64,000 bases of DNA from Mytilinidion resinicola (Eukaryota; Ascomycota; Dothideomycetes; Mytilinidiales; Mytilinidiaceae), in assembly GCF_010093595.1 (NCBI RefSeq), contig NW_022985439.1, forward strand, positions 120,869 through 184,868. The letters run 5' to 3'. Of the stretch, positions 9,170 to 20,431 are shown piece by piece. The translations under genes were made by a program, and so were the position numbers. The notes beneath the pieces were generated by a model. That model saw only the letters and a program-made list of their open reading frames with translations, was not told where the DNA came from and ran no database searches. How positions within the stretch are numbered: the stretch's first letter is position 1; each line of letters opens with the position of its first letter.

Positions 9170-11488
9170 CTACTTCGCCCGATTCATAGGCCCCCAGTTC
9201 GCCCTCGGATTGATTTGATACCGCATCAACTTTGGCCCTTCATCCCTCCCTAGCTGCTCATCGAAAACGACCTTATAGTTCTGCCCCCCTTTGCCCTTGC
9301 CAACATCCTCCTGCTCTCCCTCCCCCTCTCCATCTCCTTCTTCCTCAGCCTCATTCTCCCCCAACCTCAAGATCTTCCACCCTGCACTCCCCTCACTCAA
9401 CGCCCCCTCCCTCACCGGCGCTCGCCGCCTCACCCACTCCCGCATGATATGCCACAGATCCTTCCAACTCGCATCTGTGCGAATAGTCCCCGGTTTGCAA
9501 TGCGAACGTGTAGCTCTGAAACCGGCTTTCCGCAGCGCACCGCGAATAGCGGCATCCGGGGGCGCTTGGCAGTGGATAACTTTGGAAAGGTTGGAAGGGG
9601 TGAAGTAGAAGGGGTGGTGGTCAATCTGCGCGGGGTCAGTTTGGGGGATGGACGGGGAAGGTGCGTCTGTGTTCGTGGTCCCATTTTCGGTAGTTTCGGC
9701 GTCCTCGGCAGGTTTCTTCTTTCGTTTCGAGATTACCGGTGCTTCGACCAGGGTCTCTTCGTATGCGGTCTGGAGCATCCCTTCTATACGCGCGGAAGTG
9801 GCGTAGATTTCCTTGTCGATGGTGGTGAGGTAACTGAGGATCCGTTCGATGAAGGCGGGATTGTGAAGTGGGCCGCCATACATAGGGCCGGAGAGGTGAG
9901 TTTTCGTTCCACAGTGTTCACAGAAAGGCGAGGCCGATGGGGCTTGCGCAAAGGAGTGCTTGTAGTATAAGCTGCCGTCTTTGTTCTCGCGTGGTATATT
10001 ACGGGCGAGGAATTGGGTTTGCCATGCGCCACATCCTGCATCACAATTATAGACGAGCATTTGTTTGCCAGCTAGGAACTTGACTTCTGCGGGGGAGCGA
10101 CGGACTCGCACAAAGACGCGCGCGTAGTAGTCAATTGAGAGGGAGAGTAGAGGCTCGATTGCCATGCCGTATCTTGCGGCCGATGTAGCGATGGCGTGGA
10201 TGATCAAACGTAGACCCCCTTCGTGGGAGTGGAAGCCTTTGATCGGGAGACCGCCGTATTGGGAGTAGGTCTTCTCAAGGTACCCCGTAGATGCAAAGAC
10301 GCCAGAGTCAGTGCAGGTTACGCAGAGAAGCCCGCCGTTGGTTAGAGCTTGCAGCGCTGAGTCCAGGAATGGTGCTGCGGTACCGTATGGATCTAGGTCA
10401 ATGACATCGTAGCCTTTCGTCCCAACGAAGCTGTACATATGTGATATAGCATTGCCTGCATTCGGGGTAATCCTGTCCTCGAGCTTATTATGCTGCACGT
10501 TGAGAGCAATGGATGCCGTAGCTTTTTGGGACATGTCATTGGCGGTGACTGCGGCTGCGAAGGGGAGTTCCTGCGCATAGCGGAGCGCTCGCAGACCTGT
10601 GGCTGAAAGGGCGTCGAGAATTCGGAGGTCAGGTTTGAAGGGTGGTGTCTTGCCATTCAGTCCAGGCACTGCGTCGTTCGGCTGAGTTTGCGGGTATGTC
10701 ACGTTCGTATTTTCTGCAGTGATATCGCCTTCCGAACCTTCTGCAAACATTTGCGGCATCCCATCAGACCCCCGAGGGGCAGATTCGGTAAATTCCTGTA
10801 CCGCCGTTTTTTGAGCGCTGGATGAGAGCACTTCTTTCCCATGAGAAGGAGCTTCAGGCTTATCTACAATGATCTCGATTTCCATCTCATCTGAGTCTTG
10901 GACTGAAGCTGTACGCTCTTCGACCGTGTCATCCATGACCTCCGCCTGTTCTCCGTTTCCCTCAATCTTCCTCTTCTTAGCCGGACTTTGTGGGCCAATC
11001 TCCTCATTTTCGATATTCTTGCCCACTTTCTTCAACTCCTTCTTCTTCTGCCTTTTCTTATCCCACTTCCTCTTGTTCGCCGGCTTATTTTTCTCCGCCT
11101 CCTTCTTCAGCTTCTGAGCTACCACGAAATCTTCCCCAAACGCCCTTATTGCCAGTACGCTCAGATCACGATTGAATTGTTGAATGGGATTGTAAAAGAC
11201 GGACTGCTTGTCGGCGTCTTCCTTCAAGGCTTTGGGATCGGTCGAGGTCGGAGTACCCTGGGGTACGAGGATATATGCCAGCCCCTCCTTAATGGTGGTA
11301 AAATGCGCGCCTTCGTGGGTGACGAGTTGGTCGACGCGCGGTTCGGCGTCGATGGTTGCGGGGCGGGTCGTGGGAGTAGGCTCGCGGCTGGTATGGCGCG
11401 ATTCGGCGTCGATGGCTACGGGGTCCGTGATGGGAGTGAGTTCTCGGCCAGTTTGGCGCAACTCAGCGCCAACAGTGTCGGAGCTCAT
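9170..11488 (-). CDS. TRM1: tRNA (guanine(26)-N2)-dimethyltransferase
   Basis: Intronless, 772 residues from ATG at 11488. Trm1 makes N2,N2-dimethylguanosine at position 26 of nuclear and mitochondrial tRNAs using S-adenosylmethionine. The family signatures are in order: F-Y-N-P-I-Q-Q-F-N-R-D-L-S near residue 98-110, the SAM-binding L-D-A-L-S-A-T-G-L-R-A-L-R at about 291-303, the D-P-Y-G motif at 366-369, and a zinc-ribbon-like set of cysteines at 482, 486, 523 and 526. Compared with yeast Trm1 (570 aa) it has a long extra N-terminus with two-plus copies of a 20-residue repeat and a large Lys/Glu-rich insertion (about 124-285) that could carry nuclear localisation signals (K-R-K, K-K-R-K). 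Its start faces the start of the membrane-protein gene at 12150. Confidence 0.95.
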   Translation of the reverse strand: MSSDTVGAELRQTGRELTPITDPVAIDAESRHTSREPTPTTRPATIDAEPRVDQLVTHEGAHFTTIKEGLAYILVPQGTPTSTDPKALKEDADKQSVFYNPIQQFNRDLSVLAIRAFGEDFVVAQKLKKEAEKNKPANKRKWDKKRQKKKELKKVGKNIENEEIGPQSPAKKRKIEGNGEQAEVMDDTVEERTASVQDSDEMEIEIIVDKPEAPSHGKEVLSSSAQKTAVQEFTESAPRGSDGMPQMFAEGSEGDITAENTNVTYPQTQPNDAVPGLNGKTPPFKPDLRILDALSATGLRALRYAQELPFAAAVTANDMSQKATASIALNVQHNKLEDRITPNAGNAISHMYSFVGTKGYDVIDLDPYGTAAPFLDSALQALTNGGLLCVTCTDSGVFASTGYLEKTYSQYGGLPIKGFHSHEGGLRLIIHAIATSAARYGMAIEPLLSLSIDYYARVFVRVRRSPAEVKFLAGKQMLVYNCDAGCGAWQTQFLARNIPRENKDGSLYYKHSFAQAPSASPFCEHCGTKTHLSGPMYGGPLHNPAFIERILSYLTTIDKEIYATSARIEGMLQTAYEETLVEAPVISKRKKKPAEDAETTENGTTNTDAPSPSIPQTDPAQIDHHPFYFTPSNLSKVIHCQAPPDAAIRGALRKAGFRATRSHCKPGTIRTDASWKDLWHIMREWVRRRAPVREGALSEGSAGWKILRLGENEAEEEGDGEGEGEQEDVGKGKGGQNYKVVFDEQLGRDEGPKLMRYQINPRANWGPMNRAK
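11339..11471. repeat. 60-bp coding tandem repeat in the TRM1 N-terminus
   Basis: Two diverged 60-bp copies plus a partial third encode units of the form (A-E-x-R-x-T-x-R-E-x-T-P-x-T-x-P-x-x-I-D). The length is a multiple of three, so copy-number change would keep the frame. It lies upstream of the catalytic domain. Confidence 0.65.
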
Positions 11489-12149
11489 GGTAGAGAAAAG
11501 GTTGCGTCTGATTCCAAACGGAGTTTGAGGTCTAGATGTGTATTGGCGTGTCGCACTACCAAAATTCCATATCCTGTAGAACGTGACTCGACGGGCTGGC
11601 TGCGCACATAAAGAGCGAACGAGGGGACGGTAGGTTGCCAGCGTCGTCTACTGACTCAGTGAGTGTGCCGGAAAAGAATTGGGTGTGGTCAGACGTGTGG
11701 TTGAGGTTTGATACGATGAACGGCAAAAAAGTGAGGTCGCCGAAGAAACTGCGGGAGTATTTTTAGATCACATTAAGCTTAAATTAGCGTCCTCTGGCTG
11801 CAGAGGATGAACGATCAACAGACCCTCGTTTTCCACACAACACTATGCTAACCTTTGCTTCCTATCACGGACGACTGTCGAAGCATTGAAAGGCCAACTT
11901 ATGCTCCTCCATTGACCAATCGATAAATCTCTTCACACCAAATACGGACTGCCTTCTCCCGCGACTGGGATAGGTAAGCAGCTGCCTAGCATTCGTCCCA
12001 AACGGACCGCGTCAGACACGCCCCTGATCCTGCCCCTCCGACGACGAGAGTACAAAAGGCGCGTCGCGTCCATCATCCTCTTTTTCTCTAAATACACCAT
12101 TTCAGAAATCTCTGGACGAGCTTCATTCATCCCGCTACAAATATTCACC
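11489..12149. promoter_or_regulatory. Divergent intergenic region between TRM1 and the membrane-protein gene
   Basis: About 660 bases separate two start codons pointing away from each other, so both promoters must lie here. No canonical TATA box was seen. The region is a plausible shared regulatory unit; this is inference from layout. Confidence 0.5.
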
Positions 12150-13432
12150 ATGGGCCGACCAACTCGTGACTCTGGAGCCTTTCGGGATGACCCCGATGCA
12201 TTATCTATGCACACCACCGCCGATGACTTCAACTACGATGATGCTCCGGAGATATCTGGCCTTCCTCCCGCATATACCGACGATGTCGGCGGTTCTAGCA
12301 GTACCAGACCTGCGCCTCGACACATCCCGCCGCCGCCCTCCAATCGCATGGATCACGATGCCGGATACTCGCTGAGCGGGGGCAAGCCCATGGTCTGCGA
12401 GGTCTCCAACGTAATGGACCCGCGATACGACACCGACCCAGTCCATCTCGAGAACGCTATCCGAGAAATGGCCATGGCCGCTCCAGCACCATTGGTGTAT
12501 ATCATGGGTATATACTACCTCTCCACAGCCGTCCAATCCCTTTGAAAGCTAACTCCATACCCCCAGGCCACCACAGCGAAACCCGCAAAGTCGCCAACAA
12601 CAAAAAAGAAACGAAACAAGTTGTCGACTTCCGCCTCGTGCTCTCCCTCGAGCAATACCTCCGCCCGGCCTCCTCCCAAACCATGACCGTGCGCACCGTC
12701 GAAAACGGCGAGAAAGTCCTCCGCGGGTCCTTCATCGCGCAACGCGCCCCGGGCTACACCAAAGCGCTCGAGGTCGGGCTCCCAAAACCCTCGCTCAAGG
12801 AATGGTGCCACCGCTACTGCGCATCGCCCTCCACCCTGCGCGTCTTCCGCCTAACCCGCACCGTCTCAGGCATCGACACGACCCAGCTGAAGAACCGGCT
12901 GGAGGGCTTGATCCGCAGCACGAACTACCGCGGGCGTACCTCCATCACGTTCCCGATCGAAGACCACCACGTCGACCTCTACACCGCGTCGCGTATCAAC
13001 GCGTGGCGCCTCACGACCTGGATCCGCTGGCTCTTCTACCTCTCCTTCCTGTGGCTGTTCGCGTGGCCGTACCTGTTCTTCGCCACGAAGCGCTACGCCG
13101 TCGTCGAGGCCGTGTGGCCCTTTTCCACCGTCAACGCCGCCGGCGAGCGCCACTACACGACGCTCAGTGAGGCGCAGTGGTTCGAGCGCTGGCACGTGGG
13201 GATTCGCAGGTTGGTGCTGGACCGGTTCCAGGGCAGCGTGAGTGATGAGCAGCTGGCGGGCGTGATTGCGCGGCCTGAGGACCCGCCGATGCCCGGGATG
13301 ATCAGGACGGGGCATGAGGGCGTGGATACGGCGGTGGGGTTTTTGACGCAGGGGATTCAGGTCGCGAGGGCGTTGCAGGGGAGAGGCGTGGTGTCGGGCG
13401 GTGGGTGGGGCGGGGATTATAACGGGTGTTGA
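12150..13432 (+). CDS. Conserved fungal membrane protein of unknown function
   Basis: Two exons, 12150-12507 and 12567-13432, encode 407 residues. The intron has donor GTATAT, a GCTAAC branch site and CCCCCAG acceptor, and splicing joins M-G-H-H-S-E-T-R-K in one frame. The first 110 residues are acidic and Pro-rich. The middle (about 140-250) is a conserved-looking domain without a recognised catalytic motif. A strongly hydrophobic segment near residue 285-305 (W-L-F-Y-L-S-F-L-W-L-F-A-W-P-Y-L-F-F) is at least one transmembrane helix. The C-terminus is Gly-rich. No signal peptide is visible, so the protein is probably anchored by the internal helix with a large cytosolic N-terminus. Function unknown. 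Confidence 0.8.
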
Positions 13433-14779
13433 GGGTAGATGTGGTTAATTGCCTGTGGGAGATCGCGTTGGTGTGTGGTTTCTCTCCTTTTCATGACATC
13501 CAAAAGTGCGCGTAAAGAGGTTGAGGCTTGATGGGCTGTGATAGTTTCTGAGTTCATGATGAGCGGGACGCTTTTCTTACTTTTGTCTTCATAGCGGCTA
13601 GTCTCAAAAGGTTATCTGCTAGTCTACCTCTCCTAATCGGCTACGTGCTAATCGTCTACGAGCACATAGTGAAGCTACGCTACGGCCTTTAGCTCGTTCC
13701 AAACTGTAGGTGGATCTGATCGGAATACCGTATGGCAACGTTAAAAGTACACGCCGTGACCACCCAAAATCAAGACCGTGGCGGCCTAGTAGTGTTGTAT
13801 GAGAGAGATCCAGTGGGAACCAAACAGGGGGTCTGCTCATTGACATCTATTTCTGAACGCGAATTGGTAATGGATGGCCAAATGTAGCTTTATTGAAGTG
13901 TAAGTCTACGTTCTATTTTAGCGAAAAGTGGAATTCTATGTGCCTGGACATGGAAGAGCGGGTAAAGGCGGTATGGTATGGAAACATGCCAATATTCGTG
14001 TCCCTGGATGGTGCTGTGATGTGTGCGGAGACGTTCATGTGAAGGCATCGGCGTAAGTGATCTAGCGAATCGCAATATCGGATGAGAGAGAGGTGGGGCC
14101 GGGTATGTGTGGTAAGAATGAGGCGTATATGAAGGGAAGAGCGGGTGTATGGGCATTCATACCGGTATGGTGAAAGAGATAAGCGACGACACAGTGTTGC
14201 TGTACGTCGGCATTGCAAGTAATTAGTTTCGGCTAGACTTGATGCTACCGTGGTCCGTCAGCGGACGAACCATGGACCCCTCTCCCGACGGAGTGCAGGG
14301 CGGATTTCTGGGCAAATCATGGCGTAACTGGTTGAAAGTAAGGAAATCTGTCCGATGGAGGGGCCCGCAAAGAAAGAACGTGCGATTGGATCATTGGGCA
14401 CAGCATACTAAAAAGCCGGCCTGGCCTACTCCAATATATCCCCGCTGAGCGTTCGTTGACGGCCTGGTCTTATCTGCTGCAAGGCCAGGTGTCAATCTTA
14501 GTAAGGATGGTCTCTTTCCTTGCTATCTTATATTTTCCAGACTCTCCATGATTGCAAGAGACTGTCTATAATACACAGTAAATAAGTCCTCATTTTATGG
14601 TAGGTGTTAGAGTCCAGACTTTCAAGAGCAGGTAAAGAGTTCAAAATACCGAAGGCCCCTCTCTTTTCTTTCTGTCTTCAGTCTCAAGTCAAACATCCAT
14701 CATCAGATTTTGTAAGTTCGGGCACTCCTTGCCAGTATCTTCAAGTTGGCCATCTCATTCTCACTTGCATGCAGTCAAG
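13433..14779. other. Intergenic region
   Basis: About 1.35 kb with no convincing gene. Short frames on the minus strand at 13890-14218 are low-complexity and unsupported. The right end is the promoter of the secreted-protein gene starting at 14780. Confidence 0.4.
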
Positions 14780-17304
14780 ATGAGGCTCGCGTGGTGGTTG
14801 CTAGTGCTATTCGCTACAGGATTCGCTCTAGAACACCGGGGGAGGTTGCACGAGCGGGCATTAGAGGATGAGGTAATCTCAACCGCAGCTACTGTGACCG
14901 TAACAGAAAAAGTTTCCTATAATGCCCCAGCTACTGTAACCGTAACAGACAAGGCTTCCCACGATGCCCGAACTACTGTAACCGTGTTAGGTAAGGTTTT
15001 CTATAATGCCCCAGCAATCCTAGGTCTATAGATCGGTAGACGAACAGAAGTCTACACGAACCTGTGACTTGGTATCATGTCAGCATTCCCAGTCTTTAAT
15101 TACTGAACTGATTCATAGTTCCCTCCGCGGCCAGCTACTCTATCTCGCACGCCAAACAAAACAAAGACGAGTTACTCAAGGTCCCGGATCGGCCCTGCGG
15201 TTGGCCGAAACCGAGCAAGGCCCAATGGGAGAAAGACAATGTCACGGGATGGATAGAAAAACAACGCGCCATCTGGGCCAACGACAAACGTGACACTTCG
15301 AACCCCCACTTCATAAATTATTTGGTTAATCATTATGTGCCGTACTCGTCGGCAGCAGTTTTGACGGACTGCAACCTACGCGGGGTTTGCGTGGTAAGTC
15401 GTCTACCGATCTGCTGTGGGGGCACGTGTGGGTGTTGACCTCAAGATAGGCCGTCGATTGCAAGCTCGTCGCGCAAGACAATTACACTTCTGCTGACGAC
15501 CAACGCAAGGCTTGGTACTTCTTCGACTCGACCAGCAAACTGCACGCCCGACTCAGTGACATGATCGACATGGTCAGAAATGCGAGTCATGGATATGATG
15601 AACATAGGGAGAAGCTTATAAGCACCTTTGCTACAAATTACATCGTACAGAATTATGTCAATATGTCGGAGCCGGAACGCCAACGATACCAGGAAAGATT
15701 TACTTTATACACTTTGCTCGCATTCACTACCGCCTCGGCATTGGCGAAAACGACGCAGAGTGTAGAGGCAGGATGGAAGGCGGCCTCGTCCATGGTGGGC
15801 GCCCAGGGCGCCCAGGATGGGATCGTTGCTGCGTATACTATTCTACGCAATACTCTACACAGAGAGATGCACACAGAGAAGCCCAACCCACGGGTTGATT
15901 CCACACAACCTGAGGTGTTCGTGACGAGGGTAGCGGATCACATATCAAAACTACTCACTGAAAACGCAAGAGACCTCTTCAAGAGAGGGAAAACGGACAT
16001 GTACCTGTTCTGGACAGGGGAAGTAGACTTTGCCTCAAATACAACGCTGGCCAAGGCGTTAGGTTCTGGGTAGGCCAGCAAGTGATCTTGTCTTTAAAAG
16101 CTACTAACAAGTTATAGACTCTATGTCAATACGACGGACGAGGTCATCGGAGGGGCCCAGGTCTCGCAAGTGTTTGAAAAATTCTTCTCTGCACTAGCAA
16201 TCAATTATTTTTGGAGAAAGTCGGCCGTCTGGATCACCTGGGCACCCACGGCACCTCATGGAGACTGCGAATCAGACAAGCGAGGCATCCTCATCACCAA
16301 AGTCTGTCTGGAAGAATACCCGCGTTCGGTCTTGTTTCTGAACTTGTAAGATGGTTTATCGCTTCAAAAAACTACCGTCCGTTTCTAACAGTCATTAAAA
16401 GTCTCAAGGGTTCAAATTTTCAGCCTAACGACCAACCAAAACATATATCACCCAAGCGTAGACTCATCCCAACGAGCCCTACGCTAGCATACAATGGCGC
16501 GTGGGTACATATACCGCCCGGGCTTAAAGCCCTCCGAACGTATCCCAAGCGCTATGGGAACGTCACGGTCGAGGTACGTCCTTCTGTCGAGCTTGAGGCG
16601 CATCTTCGCTAACGGTGGCGATGGCACAGGATATCGTCCGGCATTCCATTGTCCACTACAACCAATCGAGCTTTGAAGAGATCAAAGACCTAAGCGCGTG
16701 GGCTGGAAGAGCGACGGATGCCCTGGCAGCCCCGCCTAAGCACAATACTGCGGACCATCTCATGGCTGCTCTTTCGGCGGGTCTGTTATTCAACATACCA
16801 GTTGCAAGATCTCCCTACGGCCAGGCAATTCCGCCCGGACACGATATTCTTGACTACCAAATGCCAGTTGGATCAGACTACAAACATTTATCAACACTGC
16901 CAGAGTTATCAAGAAACTTCCCTTGCAGAGTCGGAAACATCAACGTCACGTCCGACTTCGACGGATCGGTCGCACCGCCGCGGGACGAGAGCACCGCCTT
17001 CATCAATGCGACAGGTCTTTACCGCGTCGGCGAGTTCTGGGAGGGGTGCATAAACTTTGCGAATTGCCAGACGAAGCACACGACGCCCCGCCATTTTTTC
17101 CAAGATGGGGATGATCAAGCGGTACGGGATAAAGAATACAGTGGAGATTTCTACAATTGCTTTGTCCAGAAACATGCGGTAGCTCCACTGCAACCTTGGC
17201 AGTATACGCCTGGGCCCTGGAACGACTGGAACGGCACTGACGAGGCTAGCGAATGGGAAGATAGGGTGGGACTACAAAGGGTACATTGTATGATTGACTG
17301 CTAG
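14780..17304 (+). CDS. Large secreted protein of unknown function, six exons, 726 aa
   Basis: Exons deduced: 14780-14990, 15119-15393, 15450-16069, 16118-16345, 16402-16573, 16630-17304. All junctions are GT-AG, all phases agree, and the joined frame is open for 726 residues. The signal peptide is M-R-L-A-W-W-L-L-V-L-F-A-T-G-F-A. It is followed by short Thr/Val repeats, and then a C-G-W-P-K-P-S-K motif that opens a long domain with few cysteines, about ten N-glycosylation sequons and an internal helix-like region (Y-T-L-L-A-F-T-T-A-S-A-L-A). The C-terminus is acidic and aromatic with paired cysteines. It resembles a widespread family of multi-exon secreted proteins of filamentous ascomycetes that I recall only as a domain of unknown function (possibly DUF7872; low certainty). 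No enzymatic motif is visible. Extracellular location is inferred. Confidence 0.75.
14888..15013. repeat. Three 42-bp repeats spanning the exon 1/intron 1 border
   Basis: Units at 14888-14929, 14930-14971 and 14972-15013 each encode a 14-residue T-V-T-V-x-x-K-x-x-x-x-A-P type motif. The GTAAGG splice donor chosen for intron 1 (14991) lies inside the third unit, so the second half of that unit is intronic. If the intron is retained, the frame reads through unit 3 and stops at TAG near 15029-15031. Confidence 0.75.
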
Positions 17305-18087
17305 TTGTCACCTCCCATAATAGCCCCTTCAACTATCCAATCCAGTACAAGGGCAGAAGGATGGTCCAACCTCGCGTCCATAGGGTTGTATGTCACTTCA
17401 TTCTACACCACGTTAATACCATAAGGCGTTTATTGCGGCGTGTTATAGGCTATAGTCGCCTAGAGCGGAGTTATATCTTATTGCTGCCATAATTGTACCA
17501 GCGCTGGGCAGTATTATAGACCGCTTAGCGGCTGACGCCGTATATTACCATAATCTTGCCCCAGAGTTTCTTCTCTTCAATATTCCGGCATATAGCTACC
17601 CGTGTCTATTTAGATAGCTAATATAAATACCTTTCAATTTGCACTAATTTCTACGCCGAAAGCTTGCTTCATGGTTGTGTAGTTAAGTGTTTAGGGTGAC
17701 TTTTGGTGGGAAAACTCCGACGTACGCAAAGTTTTGGTCTTTCACTGATGAAATGGAATTATTTCCCACTTAGAGGTCATGACTGAAGATCAGATATAGG
17801 TGTGAGATTAGTGGTCCTTTAACGGCTTACATGCGGCTATGCCGTGACGCCTCGAGGAAATATTAAAATCAAAATCAAAGTACTCCCTCTTATTAACTAT
17901 TCTACGGCTTCCGCAGCAACCGAGACCTCACCCCTTCGTCCAGGAGACCTCATAGTATCTCTACCCAGGAAGGATGTACCTCTAATTACGTTATAGGATC
18001 CTACCCTCCACCACAAGCCATGGCAGGTCGTGAAGCAGCCTACCGTTCGATCGTACCTTGGGCCCCCCCGAGCCCCTCCACACGACA
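17305..18087. other. Intergenic region, partly AT-rich
   Basis: About 780 bases between two convergent genes. Around 17400-17660 the sequence is AT-rich with TATTATAG-like motifs and could be a transposon relic, but no terminal repeats or frame support that. The rest is probably the 3' flanks of the neighbouring genes. Confidence 0.35.
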
Positions 18088-19501
18088 TCAGCCAGCCCTC
18101 TCTCTCCGGTTCTGCATCAACGAGATCTGCTTCGCCAGCATCGTCACCTGATTTTTCAACACATTCAGCTCGTCGTCCTCCTGGCTCCTGCCACCGGCCC
18201 TTCCAGGCACACTCACCACGCCGGTCCCCGAGCACGTCTCACACGGCCTCGAGCTCCCACTCGCCAGCATCGGCACCACAGCCCTCGCGCCACCCGGAAT
18301 CGAATGCGAATGGAACGCCGGCGCCGGCTCCGTTTCCGTCGTGCCCGCCCTCGCCTCATCCACCAGATACTGCTGCACGGGGCCCAAGATCCGCTCGCCA
18401 GACTCAAACACAAAGTCCTCGCCGCCCGTGACGACGGCCGGGTTCTGCTGCGCCTGCATCGCCAGGGCCATGGCGCCCTGCGCCTGCGACTGGCCATGCC
18501 CCTCGCCCTCCACAAACAGCATGAGCTCGTGGTCGTTCAGCGGCGGCAAGCCCTCGCGCTCGCGCCGCTCCCGCTCCATCGCGCGCCGCCGCTGCATGTG
18601 AGCCTCGGCCTCGGCGACGCGCTTCCGCTCCTCCAGCATGGCCTTGCTCGGCCGCCCGCCGCGGTTGACCCCCGGCGCGCGCTGCGTCTTCCCGCGCGCC
18701 GGCGGCTGGATGTCGCCGCGCATGACCAGCAGGCTCGTCTTGGCCTTCTTCGCCAGCTTCTCCTCAATGTCCTCGCCGAAGCGCTCTTTGATCACCTGCA
18801 CGATCTCGGCCGGCGCCGTGTCGACCGAGACCTGGAAGCCGCAGCGCGCGAGCGAGTCGCGCACCCAGCGCTGTGTGAACTGCACGCCGCGGCGCCAGTA
18901 CTTGTCGTCCTCGACGTGCTCGTCGGGGTTGCAGGTGTGGAAGGGCTGCACGACGGTGACGACGACCGAGGGGGGGTGTTGCGAGGGGGTGGAGGAGGAG
19001 GGGCGCGAGACGTTGGCGCGGATGCGCCAGGTGCAGGGCGGCTTGGTTCTTTTTTCGTATTTGCAGTGGTAGACGGCGCGGGTGGAGTCCTGGGGGGTCT
19101 GTATTAGTGATGGCTGTGGTAGTTGCAGTGATGAAGATTGGAGATGAAGCACGATAGATGCAGCTTGATAGATGGAGAAGATGGAAAAGCTAGTGAGATG
19201 CGACCGTACCTTCTTATGGATCCGCGTCTTGAACTTATCCCTCAGCGCCCACGCATTGATGGCATATCGAAGGGCCTCCCAGTCCTAAGCACCGATCCGT
19301 TAGATACGTGCCTCTTCACAAGAACCCCTACGCGTCACGTACCGTATACGAGGAGCCCTCGACGGGGATAGGCACGTCGAGGTCGGGCGGCGGAGCGTCG
19401 CCATGGGCGGTGTTGTTGGGCGACGGCTCGCTGTCGTCGTCCTGGCTGTCGTCGTTGTTCTCGAGCGCGGGGTCGAAGTTCATCGAGTCGTGAGATGCCA
19501 T
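18088..19501 (-). CDS. MuDR/FAR1-type zinc-finger protein (second in the window)
   Basis: Three exons, 19501-19343, 19284-19210 and 19098-18088, encode 414 residues. The acidic N-terminus leads to D-W-E-A-L-R-Y-A-I-N-A-W-A, the start of a MuDR-type DNA-binding domain. Likely zinc ligands are C90, C100, H132 and C134, with the typical C-T-W-R after the second cysteine. A second conserved-looking block (about 150-210) ends at the K-K-A-K-T-S-L-L-V motif. After it come Arg/Glu-rich and Gln/Ala-rich stretches and a coiled coil at the C-terminus (L-K-N-Q-V-T-M-L-A-K-Q-I). There is no transposase core, so this is probably a domesticated DNA-binding protein. A long open frame on the opposite strand over the same bases is a GC-rich shadow. 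Confidence 0.75.
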
Positions 19502-20431
19502 TTTGTTGATGTCCTTGAGCTGCCCCTGCGAGGTTTGCGAGGTTCGTTGTGCCCGACGGACGTGGGTGTTAGGTTAGGGGCGGCGTGGGCGGTGGAGGAG
19601 CTCGTAAACTGGCCGCACTGGGCATTCACATTTCCAGCCCACGAATAGTCCAGGAGTACTCTGCAGTATCCACAAAGTGTGGAGACACGCAGTTGAAGGT
19701 CAGCCTGAATGGCTGTATATCACACACAGATTCCACTCTAGTCGTCCACAGACAGCACGATGGACAAATCAACCACAGCAGCGACTAGCCTGTAGCGTCT
19801 AGACTAACGTTACTTTAATAGGCTCCAAAGTCACATCACGTGGCGTTTCCCTGTCGTCCCTATGAAAATTCACAGTCATATCCCGTACAACAAGCCCTAA
19901 TAAAGCCCTCCGTGCCCTTTTAGCATCGACCATGAACCGGACGGCATCATATTCGACATCGTTACAAGCGACAGGCAGGCCTGATGCAGCAAGTCTTGGC
20001 CATGCTTCAAGTGCAAGTGTGACAGACGGAAGGAATATCAAACGCAAGGGATGGCGAAAAGGCCTTGGCAGAGATAGAGAGGGAGATGTTGCAAGGGGGT
20101 CTGGAATGACTCTTAGGTGAAAATGGATAATGGATCTCCTAGATTCAAGTTTTTCGCTATGCTGATTCGAATATCAAGTCAAGGCTCTGGGAGGCCTCTT
20201 ATAACGCAAGCAGTTGTGCATTTCTACTGAAAGTGCACTAGTGTCGTTCGTGTGGGAGTTGGTATCGACCTACACGCAAGACACTGTAGTCTAACGCCTC
20301 CTATACGCCCCTTATGCAATCCCACACTCCCCCAAACATCCCATTAAAGCGCAGGAAATGCATAACAAAACCAACAAGAAGCATGCTTCTCCACTTCAAC
20401 ACTATGCAGAACAAAGTATGCCACATCACCC
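19502..20431. other. Intergenic region upstream of the zinc-finger gene
   Basis: About 930 bases: the promoter side of the zinc-finger gene on the left and the 3' flank of HIR3 on the right. No supported frame or repeat. Confidence 0.4.

Noticed and set aside
18058..19107. A 349-codon open frame on the plus strand opposite the MuDR-type gene
   Set aside because: It is the GC-rich antisense shadow of a gene with a clear zinc-finger motif and correct splice sites; its product is low-complexity Ala/Arg/Leu without recognisable features.
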